The notes under the pieces are model-generated. The model saw nothing but the letters and a program-made list of their open reading frames with translations. It was not told the origin of the DNA and did not search any database. 64,000 nucleotides of DNA, taken from the NCBI RefSeq assembly GCF_019968905.1, contig NZ_CP079946.1, positions 7,413,356-7,477,355 of the forward strand, given 5' to 3'. Shown here one piece after another: positions 25,473-34,513 of the stretch (within the stretch, counting starts at the first letter, position 1; the number at the start of each line of letters is the position of its first letter). A program made the translations under genes and the position numbers. This DNA is from Corallococcus sp. EGB. Lineage in GTDB: Bacteria; Myxococcota; Myxococcia; Myxococcales; Myxococcaceae.

Positions 25473-26324
25473 GTGGCGGACGGGTACTCGCATCTGGCGC
25501 ATTCCTGGGGGGCGTTTCCGGGGGCCATGATTGTCTCGTGCGGCCAGAGCGTTCAGGCGCCCGCCCCCCGTGCCGCCTCGCATCCGCAGGCGGTCCTCGC
25601 GCTCTATACGGGGGGCCGCGCTGTCATCGACCAGCGCACGCGGCTGAAGGTGTCCGCGGGCGACGTGATGCTCATCCCCGCCGGTGAGCGGCACCGCATG
25701 GTGGAGGTCGAGCGAGCGGAGGTCTGGGGGCTCGGGTTCCATCCGTCCGCCTTCGCGATGACGGAGGTGGCGCCGCTCCTGGAGCCCTTCGAGCGCGTGC
25801 GGCAAGGCGCCTCCGCCGTGGTTCCGATTCCGTCCGGACGTCAGGAGCACCTGGTCCGCCTGTTGTCGGAGCTGCGGGAGGAGACGCGGGCGCCGCACCG
25901 TCCCATGGGGGAGCAGGTGGCGCGCAGCCTGTTCTCGCTGGTGCTCGCGGAGGTGGCCCGCTCCAGCACGTGGGCCCCGGTGACGTCGCGTCCGACGCTC
26001 GCCGGTGAAGCGCTCACGTACATCGAACGGCACTGCCTGGAGCCCATCTCGCTGCGCGAGGTGGCCGCCGCCGTGGGCCGCTCCCCCGCGCACGTCACCA
26101 CCGCGCTGAAGCAGGCCACGGGCCGCAGCGCGGTGGAGTGGATCATCTCCGGCCGCATGGCGGAGGCCCGGCGGCGGTTGCTATCCACCAACGAGCGCGT
26201 GGACATCATCGCGGAGCGCGTGGGCTACGCGGACCCCACGCACTTCATCCGCCTGTTCCGGCGCGCGGAGGGCCTCACGCCCGCCGCGTGGCGCAAGCAG
26301 CACGGCGCGCCCGACGCGCACTGA
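25473..26324 (+). CDS. AraC-family transcriptional regulator with cupin sensor
   Basis: A 283-residue regulator. The GTG at 25473 follows GCGGAGGCG and starts the cupin region; the upstream frame overlaps the MFS gene and looks spurious. The N-terminal cupin (about 30-100) shows SAGDVMLIPAGERHRM. The C-terminal AraC domain (about 185-283) has two helix-turn-helices, SLREVAAAVGRSPAHVTTALK and the family signature IAERVGYADPTHFIRLFRR. Likely targets are the upstream transporter or the convergent oxidoreductase. Confidence 0.88.
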   Translation: MADGYSHLAHSWGAFPGAMIVSCGQSVQAPAPRAASHPQAVLALYTGGRAVIDQRTRLKVSAGDVMLIPAGERHRMVEVERAEVWGLGFHPSAFAMTEVAPLLEPFERVRQGASAVVPIPSGRQEHLVRLLSELREETRAPHRPMGEQVARSLFSLVLAEVARSSTWAPVTSRPTLAGEALTYIERHCLEPISLREVAAAVGRSPAHVTTALKQATGRSAVEWIISGRMAEARRRLLSTNERVDIIAERVGYADPTHFIRLFRRAEGLTPAAWRKQHGAPDAH

Positions 26325-26342
26325 GCGCCAGGCGGCACCCGC

Positions 26343-27290
26343 TCAGTGCTGCTTCGCGGGCGGGGCCTTCCCCGTCACCTCCGTATAGCGGCGGTCCGCG
26401 TCCTCCAGGATGAGCGCGTGGTTCATCATCGCCGCGGCGATGGTGCCCGCGCTGGCCGCCGCGATGGCGGCCTGCATTGGCGTCGTCATGTCCCCCACCG
26501 CGACCACGCCCTGCACCGAGGTCTCCCCCGAGGGGCTCACCTTCACGTAGCCCAGGTCATCCAGCGCGAGCCCCAGCTGCGTCACCAGCTCATGCTGCCG
26601 CTGCGGCGGCGCGGAGAACATGACGCTCCGGGCGATGCGCGTCCCGTCCTCCAGCTCCACCTCGGCCAGGCGCCCGTCCTTGCCGTGCAGCGCGCGGATC
26701 CTCCGCTCCTCCAGGGGGATGCCCAGGGCCTGGAGCCTCTCGCGCTGGTACGGCGGAACCTCGAAGGCGCCGTGGGTGAAGACGATGAGGTCCCGGGACC
26801 AGTTCTGGATGATGGGAGCGCCCTCCAGGTACTGCGGATTCTTCGCCAGCATGGCGAACGGCTGGTCCTTCACCTCCCAGCCGTGACAGTAGGGACACTG
26901 GAAGATGCTGGGGCCCCACAGCTCCTTGTAGCCGGGGATGTCCAGCATGACGTCCACCACGCCCATCGCCAAGAGGAGGCGCCGGGCCTCCACCGTGGTG
27001 CCATCGCCCAGCGCCACCCGGAAGCCGCCCTCGTGCTTCTCCACGGAGCCCACGCGCGTGTCGCGCAGCTCCACGTTGGGATAGGCCTTCAGCTGTTCGC
27101 GGCTGAGGCGCCGGAACTCCGGGGGCGGGATGCCGTCGCGCGAACCGAAGCCGTGCATGTGCTCCGCCGCCGCGTTGCGCGGCTTGCCCGCGTCGCAGAG
27201 CAGCACCTTCTTGCGCCCGCGCCCCAGATACAGCGCGGCGTTGAGCCCGCCGGGCCCGCCTCCCACGATGACCACGTCATATGCCGCCAT
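26343..27290 (-). CDS. FAD/NAD(P)-dependent oxidoreductase with CPYC disulphide, thioredoxin-reductase-like
   Basis: A 315-residue flavoprotein. The FAD dinucleotide-binding fold VVIVGGGPGGLNAALYLGRG is at residues 6-25. The redox pair C132/C135 sits in QCPYCHGWE, the second ATG-like motif is VVAVGDMTTPMQAAIAA near the end, and the NAD(P) half between them is degenerate. The CPYCHG context is shared with dithiol oxidases such as GliT/HlmI as well as TrxR-like reductases. It may therefore make disulphides using oxygen rather than reduce thioredoxin. The ATG at 27290 is chosen over 27305, since homologues start MxxYDVVIVGGG. It converges with the AraC gene. Confidence 0.85.
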   Translation of the reverse strand: MAAYDVVIVGGGPGGLNAALYLGRGRKKVLLCDAGKPRNAAAEHMHGFGSRDGIPPPEFRRLSREQLKAYPNVELRDTRVGSVEKHEGGFRVALGDGTTVEARRLLLAMGVVDVMLDIPGYKELWGPSIFQCPYCHGWEVKDQPFAMLAKNPQYLEGAPIIQNWSRDLIVFTHGAFEVPPYQRERLQALGIPLEERRIRALHGKDGRLAEVELEDGTRIARSVMFSAPPQRQHELVTQLGLALDDLGYVKVSPSGETSVQGVVAVGDMTTPMQAAIAAASAGTIAAAMMNHALILEDADRRYTEVTGKAPPAKQH

Positions 27291-27414
27291 TGCCCTGCTC
27301 CTCATGTCGTTCGTTGATTCCCTTGGTGACGGAACCTAACGACCGCGCCGGGCCGGACAGGAGGGCGGGCCTTTCGACGGCATCGGCGGATCTTCCGGTC
27401 CGCCACGCCGAGGG

Positions 27415-28734
27415 CTACCGCACGGCCGTCGCGTCGAGCTTCGGCCGGTACTCCTCCGCCAGCCGCTCCACCTCGCCCGACAGCCGCTCGCCCTCCGCGA
27501 GCAGCCGGGCCTTCAACCGCTTGCGGTTGCCCAGCGTGAAGAACAGCTCCAGGTCGTGGCGGATGGCGTCCCAGCGCTCCGCGAACGACAGCGTGAACAG
27601 CGCCAGCGGCGGGATGGCCACGAAGGTCCCCAGCCCCCACGCCCACCCGCCCCACACCGCCGCGACCGCCGTCAGCCCCCACCACCACACGATGGACACC
27701 ACCGCCGCCGTGAGGAACTTCGCCGTGGCCTGGATGTCCAGCTCCGCGCGGCGCGCCGCCATCCGGGGCAACGGGTACGGAATGGCGAACACCGCCAGCC
27801 CCAGCGCGAACAGCGGCAGCCCGAACACCAGCCGCGCCAGCGTCTTCAGCGCGAACGGCACCACGTTGCCCGGGCGGTACTCCACCGACAGGTCCTCCGG
27901 CCGCGCGGCCTGCACCAGCGCCATCCGGTGGCCGAACGAGGACAGGTCCTGCCGCAGGCGCTCGTAGCGCTCCGGCTCCTGCGTGCGGAACAGCCGCACC
28001 CCGCGCGCCCACAGCCGCAGCCGCTCCGCGTCCTGTGCGCCGCGCTGGCGGAAGGCGTAGAGCTGCTCCGCCACCTGCACCACCGGCAGGTCCGCCCACT
28101 GCTCCAGGTTCAGCGTCACCGCGCGCAGGCCCTCCGCCACCCGCTCCGTGAGCGCGCGCACCGCGTCCTGCTCCGACGCCGCGTCCCCCGGCAGGAAGGC
28201 CGCCACGTCGATGGGCGCCCCCTGATCGATGAGCACCTCGCTGCGAAAGACGTTCTTCTCCGCGTAGGTGAGCCCCACCGGGACGATGCGCACCGGGGCA
28301 CCTTCGCGAGCGGCGTTGAGCGCGATGCGCGCCGCCCCCGTCTTCAGCTCCGCCAGCTCCGGCTCCGAGTGGCTCTTGCCCTCGGGGAAGATGGTGATGG
28401 CCCGCCCCTGCACGAGCGCGCCCTTCGCCGCCTCCAGCGTGCCCTCGTTGCGCCCCATCTGCGTCGGGTCGTCCTGCTTGCGGTACACCGGCAGCGCGTC
28501 CAGTCCCTTCAAGAGCCAGCCGATGACGGGCAGCTTGAACAGCGGCGCCTTGGCCATGAACGTCACCTGGCGCCGCGTGAGGATGAACACCAGCGCCGGG
28601 TCGATGAGCCCGTTGGGATGATTGCCCACGAAGAGCACCGGGCCGGTGGGCGCCTCGCCCGGGGCATTCACCTTCACCCGGTAGAAGAGCCGCAGCGCCA
28701 GCGCCACCACCGCCCGCACACACGCGTAGAACAC
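27415..28734 (-). CDS. 1-acyl-glycerol-3-phosphate acyltransferase-like membrane protein
   Basis: A 439-residue protein. The GTG at 28734 (VFYACVRAVVALAL) opens a membrane segment. Residues upstream in this frame are GC-random and cross a likely promoter. The PlsC-type domain has NHPNGLID (His39 and Asp45, an HX5D spacing rather than the usual HX4D), FPEGKSHSEP and VPVGLTY. The C-terminal half carries at least three membrane helices (about 310-385) and a charged tail. This matches the long GPAT-like subgroup of uncertain substrate. The role is probably glycerophospholipid acyl transfer. Confidence 0.82.
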   Translation of the reverse strand: MFYACVRAVVALALRLFYRVKVNAPGEAPTGPVLFVGNHPNGLIDPALVFILTRRQVTFMAKAPLFKLPVIGWLLKGLDALPVYRKQDDPTQMGRNEGTLEAAKGALVQGRAITIFPEGKSHSEPELAELKTGAARIALNAAREGAPVRIVPVGLTYAEKNVFRSEVLIDQGAPIDVAAFLPGDAASEQDAVRALTERVAEGLRAVTLNLEQWADLPVVQVAEQLYAFRQRGAQDAERLRLWARGVRLFRTQEPERYERLRQDLSSFGHRMALVQAARPEDLSVEYRPGNVVPFALKTLARLVFGLPLFALGLAVFAIPYPLPRMAARRAELDIQATAKFLTAAVVSIVWWWGLTAVAAVWGGWAWGLGTFVAIPPLALFTLSFAERWDAIRHDLELFFTLGNRKRLKARLLAEGERLSGEVERLAEEYRPKLDATAVR

Positions 28735-28949
28735 GCCGGGGACTGTATACCGGCGAACCCTCCCGGGCCCGCCGGGGCTCCGGACACTGTCACCGCCGGG
28801 GGCGGGAAGGACCCGCATCCCCGCCGTCCCGCCGGGTCCAGTCAGTACAGAACAATCCGAGATTGCGGCGATCCATGCCGGACCTCCCGAGACACCCCTT
28901 TTTGGGCGCGGGGCTCGAGAAGCCACCGCACACCTCGGGAGAGCACCGC

Positions 28950-30875
28950 ATGAATCGATGGATGTCGCTGGGTTGGGCCGCCGCCACCGCCGCCGCCATG
29001 GGATGTGGCACGAGCACCTCGGAGCACGAGGACGCGAAGACGGACGCGCCGCCCGCCGTCACGTCATCCTCGCGCTCCATCGTCGCGGCCGCGGCCGCGG
29101 CGCCTGGTGCCTGCAACGCGCTCTATGCGTCCAGCGCGGCGCAGGCGGCGCTCAGCCAGGCGGTGGTGGACTCCGCGCTGCACACGGACGGCTCGGTCCG
29201 CACGCTCATCCTGTCCTTCAACACCTCGAACGCGACGGGCGGCGTCCTCAACCTGGACGCCGTGCTGGGCGGCCTGACGCGCACGCTGGGCGGGCTGACG
29301 CAGGGGCTGGGCCTGGGCAACGTCCTGGCGTTCAAGTCGCTGCCCATGGTGGCGCTGAAGGCCCCGGTGACGCCGCAGCTCATCGCCGCCCTGCGCCAGG
29401 AGCTCCAGCCGCTGGGGCTGCTCTCCATCTACGAGGACAAGCCGCTCCAGTACTTCCTCGACACCAGCGTGCCGTACATCCACGCGGACACCGCGCGCAC
29501 CGCGTATCAGACGACGGGCGCGGGCATCGGCGTGGGCGTCATCGACTCCGGCCTGGACGGCACGCACGGCGACTTCCCCCACGTGGCGCGCAACGTGAAG
29601 GTCGTGGCGTCCCCGCTGGATTCGGGGATTGGCGGCGCGCTGTACGTGGACACGCCCAACAGCGACCTGACCAGCGGCCACGGCACGCACTGCGCCAGCA
29701 TCATCGCGGGCTCGGGCGCGCGCTCGGGCGGGCGGCACCAGGGCGTGGCCCCCGGCGCGACGCTGCTGGGCGTGGGCACCGGCGACGCGCTGAGCATCCT
29801 GTTCGCGCTGGAGGGCTTCGACTTCCTGATGGATCCGGACGTCCGTGAGACGCACAACGTCCGCGTCATCTCCAACTCGTGGGGCACCAGCGGCAGCCAC
29901 TTCGCGCCGTTCGACCCCATCTCCATCGCGACGAAGCGCGCCTACGACCTGGGCATGGTGGTGGTGTTCGCCGCGGGCAACGAGGGCTCCGCCCCCGACA
30001 CGCTCAACCCGTACAGCGCCTCGCCGTGCGCCATCTCCGTCGCGGCCGGCACGTCGCGCGACACCACGGCGGCCACCAACCCGCTGCTCAGCCAGGACCG
30101 GCCGGGGGAGCTTGCGTCCTTCTCCAGCCGCGGCATCCCGGGCGACGAGCTCCACCACCCGGACATCACGCTGCCGGGCGTGAACATCGTGGCGGCGCGC
30201 GCGCTCACCGCCACCATCATGCAGCCCTACCTGGGCCTGGACCTGCTGCACCCGGAGCCGTTCTACGCGGCCAGCTCCGGCACCTCCATGGCCGCGCCGC
30301 ACATGGCCGGCGTCGCCGCGCTGCTGTTGGAGGTGAACCCGTCGCTCAACATGGACGGCGTGCTCGCGGCGGTGCAGGCCACTGCTCGGCCCATGTTCAC
30401 GACGGACGCGGCGGGCAACACGCGCCAGTTGGAGACGTGGGAGGTGGGCGCGGGGTACGCGGACGTGTACGCGGCGACGAAGCTGGTGAATGACGCCGCG
30501 GGCACCCGCTACACCACGCAGACCACCGCCCTGCCCTCCTGGGCGGGCACGGTGAAGACGAGCATCAACCTGCCCGTGGTGGACCTTTCCCTCCGGGCCG
30601 CGCAGCACGAGCACCTGCTCACCGTGCCCGCGGGCGCCAGCGCCCTGCGCATCAAGACGAGCTGGGGCAACCCGGCCTACGACCTGGATCTGTACGTCTA
30701 CGGCCCCAACGGGGAGCTCGTCGCCACCAGCGCCGAGGGCACCTCCAGCAGTGAGGCCGTCGCGATTCCGAACCCACCCGCCGGCATCTGGCGCGTTCAG
30801 CTCAAGGGCTTCCTGAACGTGGCCACGCAGTACACCGGCACCGCGGAAGTGGATCGCCGCGTCCCGCGTCCGTAG
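28950..30875 (+). CDS. Subtilisin-like serine protease, lipoprotein
   Basis: A 641-residue S8 peptidase. The ATG at 28950 starts a signal peptide with lipobox AAMGC, so it is probably anchored on the cell surface. A propeptide of about 140 residues follows. The catalytic triad is Asp199 (VIDSGLDGTH), His244 (SGHGTHCAS) and Ser446 (SSGTSMAAPHMAG), with oxyanion Asn in ISNSWG and AAGNEG. The last 110 residues form a P-proprotein-like beta domain (AYDLDLYVYGPNGELV). A strong terminator follows. It may be a predation or nutrition protease. Confidence 0.9.
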   Translation: MNRWMSLGWAAATAAAMGCGTSTSEHEDAKTDAPPAVTSSSRSIVAAAAAAPGACNALYASSAAQAALSQAVVDSALHTDGSVRTLILSFNTSNATGGVLNLDAVLGGLTRTLGGLTQGLGLGNVLAFKSLPMVALKAPVTPQLIAALRQELQPLGLLSIYEDKPLQYFLDTSVPYIHADTARTAYQTTGAGIGVGVIDSGLDGTHGDFPHVARNVKVVASPLDSGIGGALYVDTPNSDLTSGHGTHCASIIAGSGARSGGRHQGVAPGATLLGVGTGDALSILFALEGFDFLMDPDVRETHNVRVISNSWGTSGSHFAPFDPISIATKRAYDLGMVVVFAAGNEGSAPDTLNPYSASPCAISVAAGTSRDTTAATNPLLSQDRPGELASFSSRGIPGDELHHPDITLPGVNIVAARALTATIMQPYLGLDLLHPEPFYAASSGTSMAAPHMAGVAALLLEVNPSLNMDGVLAAVQATARPMFTTDAAGNTRQLETWEVGAGYADVYAATKLVNDAAGTRYTTQTTALPSWAGTVKTSINLPVVDLSLRAAQHEHLLTVPAGASALRIKTSWGNPAYDLDLYVYGPNGELVATSAEGTSSSEAVAIPNPPAGIWRVQLKGFLNVATQYTGTAEVDRRVPRP

Positions 30876-30910
30876 TCACTCACGGACCCCACAAGGCACG
30901 GCAGTCCCTG

Positions 30911-30945
30911 CCCCCCTCCTGTGTCCACACGGGAGGGGGGTTGTT
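30911..30945 (+). terminator. Strong rho-independent terminator after the protease gene
   Basis: A 13-pair hairpin (CCCCCCTCCTGTG / CACGGGAGGGGGG, one T-G pair) has a tetraloop and is followed by TTGTT. It lies in the 109-bp gap between the plus-strand protease and the minus-strand anti-sigma gene, and may serve both. Confidence 0.8.
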
Positions 30946-30984
30946 CGTCTCAAGCGGTGAAGCGAAGCCGCGCGGAAGGCCGCG

Positions 30985-31752
30985 TCAGCGGGGCGTGAGC
31001 GTCACCTGCGTGTCCGCGACGATGTGGCCCTGGGCGTCCGTGAAGCGCGCGCGCACCGGCACGGGGCCCGTCAGCCATCCGCCCTGCACCGGCGTGCTGA
31101 AGGGCAGCGGGACGTCCACGCCCGCGGCGACCTCCGGGGCCGGGCCCTCGCGCGGGAAGAAGCGCAGCGGCTCCCCCCCGGACCGGGGCAGCCCCTCCAG
31201 CGACAGGCGCACGCGCTCCGGCGCGGTGTAGCTGAACTGCACCGCGTTGCCCTCCGCGCACGTCAGCGTCCCACCGGGCCGGGCCTCCGCCAGCACCGTG
31301 CCCGCGGGCGCGATGCAGAACGCGCGCACGCCCCAGGCCCGTTCGCCCGGAGACGACGACCGCGCCTGCCACTCCGGCACCGCCTGCGGCTGACGCTCCA
31401 GTGTGGGCGCCACGACGACCAGCGCCACGCCCACCGCCGCGGCGCTCAGCGCCAGGGGCATGAAGAGCGGGGACGCGAACCACTTCTTGCGCTCGGGCGC
31501 CACCACCGGCGGCGCGGGCTGAAGCCTGGCGAACAGCGCCTGCTCCAGGAGCGCGCTCCGGGACGAAGGCAGCGCCCGCTGCTCCAGCACCGACTCCACG
31601 CGAGACAGCCGCGTGTACGCCTCCTGACATTCGGAGCAGGTGCCCAGGTGCGCGCGCAGGCGCCGGAACCCCTCCGCGTCCAGGCCGTCCTGGCCCTTCT
31701 CGAAGAGCGCGGCCATCGCCTGCTTCGCCCGGCGGTCGTCACAACCCCTCAT
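30985..31752 (-). CDS. Zinc-finger anti-sigma factor
   Basis: A 255-residue protein with an N-terminal anti-sigma zinc-binding helix pattern, H35-x3-C39-x2-C42 (HLGTCSEC). A single membrane helix at about 97-117 (PLALSAAAVGVALVVVAPT) and a C-terminal extracytoplasmic beta-rich domain follow. This is the zf-HC2 anti-sigma layout, in which the cytoplasmic part holds the ECF sigma factor and the outer part senses an envelope signal. Its ATG overlaps the stop of the sigma gene, so the two are translationally coupled in a 1:1 unit. Confidence 0.85.
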   Translation of the reverse strand: MRGCDDRRAKQAMAALFEKGQDGLDAEGFRRLRAHLGTCSECQEAYTRLSRVESVLEQRALPSSRSALLEQALFARLQPAPPVVAPERKKWFASPLFMPLALSAAAVGVALVVVAPTLERQPQAVPEWQARSSSPGERAWGVRAFCIAPAGTVLAEARPGGTLTCAEGNAVQFSYTAPERVRLSLEGLPRSGGEPLRFFPREGPAPEVAAGVDVPLPFSTPVQGGWLTGPVPVRARFTDAQGHIVADTQVTLTPR

Positions 31753-32378
31753 CGCGCACCTCGCCGCTTGAAGAAGCTCCAGCCCTGCGTCTCCAGGTCC
31801 TCCAGGTACCCCTTCGACTGGAGGAATCCCAACAGCCTGGCCTTCAGGCCGAATTCGCGCCGCCGCACCTGGATGCGCGTGAGCCCCAGCGCCGTGGCGG
31901 CCTCTTCCTGGGGAAGCCCTTCCGCGAAGCGCAGCTCGAAGAGCCGGTGCTCTTCACGCGACAGGCCGCTCTTGAACGCCGCGAGCAGCGCCTCCACCTC
32001 GCGGTCCTCCAACAGCTCATCCAGCCCGCCATCCTCCGGGGTGGAGTCGGGGAGCCCCTCGAAGGCTTCGTCCCTGCCCACCAGCTCGCGCTCGCGCGAC
32101 TGCTCCAGCAGCACGTTGCGCGCGATGCCCATCAGGAAGTGGGCATAGGGGCGCGTGCCGTTGTAGGCGGCGCGCGTGCGCGGCTCGAAGGCGCGGGCGA
32201 AGGTCTCCAGCAGCGTGTTCTCCAGCTCCATCGCGTTCCTCAGGCGGGTGAAGGCTCCCCGCCATGCGGCCGCCTTGAGCAGGCGAGCGAGCGGCTCCGC
32301 GTACGCGCGATACACCTCCGCCAGCACCTCCGGGGTGCCTTCGCGAAAGCGGCGCAACGTGTCGTCATCCCACTCCAT
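31749..32378 (-). CDS. ECF-type RNA polymerase sigma factor
   Basis: A 209-residue sigma-70 family member. Region 2 spans roughly residues 15-100 (EVYRAYAEPLARLL, PYAHFLMGIARNVLLEQSRER). Region 4 spans about 130-185 with the HTH ALGLTRIQVRRRE. An acidic linker (DSTPEDGG) lies between them. There is no region 1 or 3, so it is an ECF factor. It is co-encoded with the zinc-finger anti-sigma and divergent from a caspase-like operon, whose promoter is a candidate target. Two palindromes lie in the shared control region. Confidence 0.85.
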   Translation of the reverse strand: MEWDDDTLRRFREGTPEVLAEVYRAYAEPLARLLKAAAWRGAFTRLRNAMELENTLLETFARAFEPRTRAAYNGTRPYAHFLMGIARNVLLEQSRERELVGRDEAFEGLPDSTPEDGGLDELLEDREVEALLAAFKSGLSREEHRLFELRFAEGLPQEEAATALGLTRIQVRRREFGLKARLLGFLQSKGYLEDLETQGWSFFKRRGAR

Positions 32379-32501
32379 CCCTCAAGGGCTTACCGCGACC
32401 GTCGCGGTCCCGTCATCCGCATGTTGTCGCGAGCGGCCACGGGTGGATTGTCAGTTGACGCCCGTGGCATTCTTTCGCCCGGCACGTCGCGCAAACCCTT
32501 G
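32379..32501. promoter_or_regulatory. Divergent control region with two palindromes (sigma factor / caspase operon)
   Basis: This 123-bp region contains a perfect 7-1-7 palindrome (CCGCGAC-C-GTCGCGG, 32393-32407), starting 15 bp upstream of the sigma gene. It also contains an 8-bp inverted repeat (GCCACGGG 32436-32443 and CCCGTGGC 32461-32468) whose 17-bp spacer ends in TTGACG. The symmetry suggests regulator binding sites controlling both operons. Confidence 0.5.
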
Positions 32502-33764
32502 ATGCATATGACCTCTCACAGGCCTCTGGTTCTGGGTGTGCTCCTTCTGCTGGCCGGGACCGCCGCGAGCGCCGAGCCGGAGCAGGTCCATTACGCCCTC
32601 ATCGTGGCCAACAACACGGGCACCGAACCGTCCCAGGCGCCCCTGCGCTACGCGGACGACGACGGCGCCCGCTACTACGAGCTGTTCGCGCCGCGCTCGC
32701 GCGAGGTCGTGCTGCTGAGCGTGCTGGACGCGGACACCCAGGCCCTGCACCCGGGGCTCGCCGCGAAGACGCTCCCGCCCACGCACCCGGCGCTGGGGAC
32801 CGCCCTCGCCCGCCTGAACGCCCGCATGGCGGAGGACCGGGCGAAGGGCGCCGTGCCGGTGCTGACCTTCGTGTTCGTGGGCCATGGCAAGCGCGGCGCC
32901 GCGGGCGAAGGGGCCGTGAGCCTGCTGGACGGGCCGCTCACGCGCACGGAGCTGTACGAGCGGGTGATCTCTCCGTCCAAGGCGTCCTTCCTCCAGCTCA
33001 TCGTGGACGCGTGTGATTCGTACTTCTTCGTCAACTCGCGCGGCGCGCTGCCGGTGGGTCCCGCGTACGCGGACGCGGTGAAGGGGCTCTTGGGCAACCG
33101 CGAACTGGAGCGCTTCCCGCAGGTGGGCGTGGTGCTGTCCACGTCGTCGGAGCAGGAGAGCCAGGAGTGGAGCGCCATCCGCTCCGGCGTCTTCAGCCAC
33201 ATGGTGCGCTCGGCGCTGTCGGGCGCGGGCGACGTGAACGGGGACGGCAGGGTGGACTACGCGGAGCTGCGGGCCTTCGTGGCCGCCGCGAGCCAGGGCA
33301 CGAACGACGTGCGCGGCCAGCCGAACGTGTTCATCCAGCCGCCCGCGCTGGACCGCGGCTTCGCGCTGACGGACCTGGGCGACACCACGTCCCTGGGCTA
33401 CCTGATGGTGCCCACGGGCCTGGCGGGCCGGCTGTGGGTGGAGGACGCGCGCGGCATCCGCGTGGTGGAGCTGCACAAGGAGCGCGAGCGCCCGCTGGTG
33501 GTGGCGTTGCCCGTGGGGCGGGGCTACTACCTCCGGAGCAACGGCCGGGAGGCGCCGTTCGCGCTCAACCGCGCGGCCGAGGTGGTGGACGCCGGCGGGC
33601 TGGGCTGGCACGACGCCGCGGTGGCGACCCGGGGCGCGGCGCAGGACACGATGCGCGACAAGCTCTTCTCCGTGCCTTTCGGGCCGCGCTTCTACCGGGG
33701 CTACATGGCGAGCCTCGGCATCACGCCGCCGTCGGATGAAGCCGACGCCGTCCTGGTGCCATGA
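32502..33764 (+). CDS. Exported caspase-like (C14 family) protein with EF-hand loop
   Basis: A 420-residue protein with a signal peptide (VLLLLAGTAASA). The caspase-like domain has the His128 motif FVFVGHGKR and the Cys171 motif VDACDS, an intact His-Cys dyad. Around residues 244-255 lies DVNGDGRVDYAE, a textbook 12-residue EF-hand calcium loop (D-x-N-x-D-G-x-V-D-x-x-E), followed by a helix. The C-terminal third is beta-rich with an RGYYLRSNGREAP segment. It is probably periplasmic or secreted. Calcium-gated cysteine proteolysis is a reasonable inference by analogy with metacaspases. The stop overlaps the next gene by ATGA. ATG at 32508 is an alternative start. Confidence 0.82.
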   Translation: MHMTSHRPLVLGVLLLLAGTAASAEPEQVHYALIVANNTGTEPSQAPLRYADDDGARYYELFAPRSREVVLLSVLDADTQALHPGLAAKTLPPTHPALGTALARLNARMAEDRAKGAVPVLTFVFVGHGKRGAAGEGAVSLLDGPLTRTELYERVISPSKASFLQLIVDACDSYFFVNSRGALPVGPAYADAVKGLLGNRELERFPQVGVVLSTSSEQESQEWSAIRSGVFSHMVRSALSGAGDVNGDGRVDYAELRAFVAAASQGTNDVRGQPNVFIQPPALDRGFALTDLGDTTSLGYLMVPTGLAGRLWVEDARGIRVVELHKERERPLVVALPVGRGYYLRSNGREAPFALNRAAEVVDAGGLGWHDAAVATRGAAQDTMRDKLFSVPFGPRFYRGYMASLGITPPSDEADAVLVP

Positions 33765-34513
33765 GCCCTTCCGCATCCCTGCTGTTCATGCTGCTGCGCA
33801 TGTCGGCCCCTTGCGACGCGAACACGCGCGTGGTGCTCGTGCCCTTCGAAAGGCTGGCCCTGCCGTCCGCGGACGCGCGGGAGCTGGAGGAGGCCACGCG
33901 GCGCGCGGTGGCCTCGCTGCCCGGCGCGTGCCTGGAGTCGCGCGACGACACGCTGGCCCGGCTGCGGGGCTCGGGAGCGGCGCTGGCGGCCTGCGGCGAC
34001 GCGGCGTGCCGGAGCGCGCAGGCCTCGGCGCTGGGCGCGCGCAGGCTGGTGCGGGGCGTGGCGCTGGGCGTGGGAGGCAAGCGCAGCGTGGCGCTCACGG
34101 TGACGGACGCGCGAGGCTCGGAGACGCGCGCCCAGTTCGAGGCGCCGGCCACGACGCCGGGCGAAGCGGACGCGCGCGCGAGGCAGGCGCTCCAGCAGGT
34201 GTGGTCGCCGCTGGTGGCGACGCAGGCCCGGCGGGAGTCCCGGGGGCCGCGTGTGCTGCCCAAGGTGTTGTGGGGCGCGGGCGGCGCGGCGCTCCTCGCG
34301 GGAGTGGGCTTCGGGCTGGCCTCGCGGAGCACGGAAGCGAAGGTGTCGAAGAACGGCGGCGAGTGCGCCACGGCCAGCGAGTCGTTCGCGCAGTGCTTCT
34401 CTGCCCAGTTGGAGAAGGGCCGCCGTGAGGCGCGGACCTCCAATGTCCTGATGGGCGTGGGCGCACTGCTCGGCCTCGGGGGCACGGTGTCCTTCATCTG
34501 GGAGCTGCCATGA
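33761..34513 (+). CDS. Membrane protein of unknown function in the caspase operon
   Basis: A 250-residue protein with an N-terminal hydrophobic start, a first domain of about 140 residues (VVLVPFERLALPS; ALGARRLVRGVALGVGGKRSVALTV) that resembles periplasmic stress-type folds, and two hydrophobic helices (about 167-190 and 228-247) flanking a Cys-containing loop (GGECATASESFAQCF). I do not recognise the family. It is coupled by ATGA overlaps to both its neighbours, so the three proteins are likely made together and may form a complex. Confidence 0.7.
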   Translation: MSPSASLLFMLLRMSAPCDANTRVVLVPFERLALPSADARELEEATRRAVASLPGACLESRDDTLARLRGSGAALAACGDAACRSAQASALGARRLVRGVALGVGGKRSVALTVTDARGSETRAQFEAPATTPGEADARARQALQQVWSPLVATQARRESRGPRVLPKVLWGAGGAALLAGVGFGLASRSTEAKVSKNGGECATASESFAQCFSAQLEKGRREARTSNVLMGVGALLGLGGTVSFIWELP

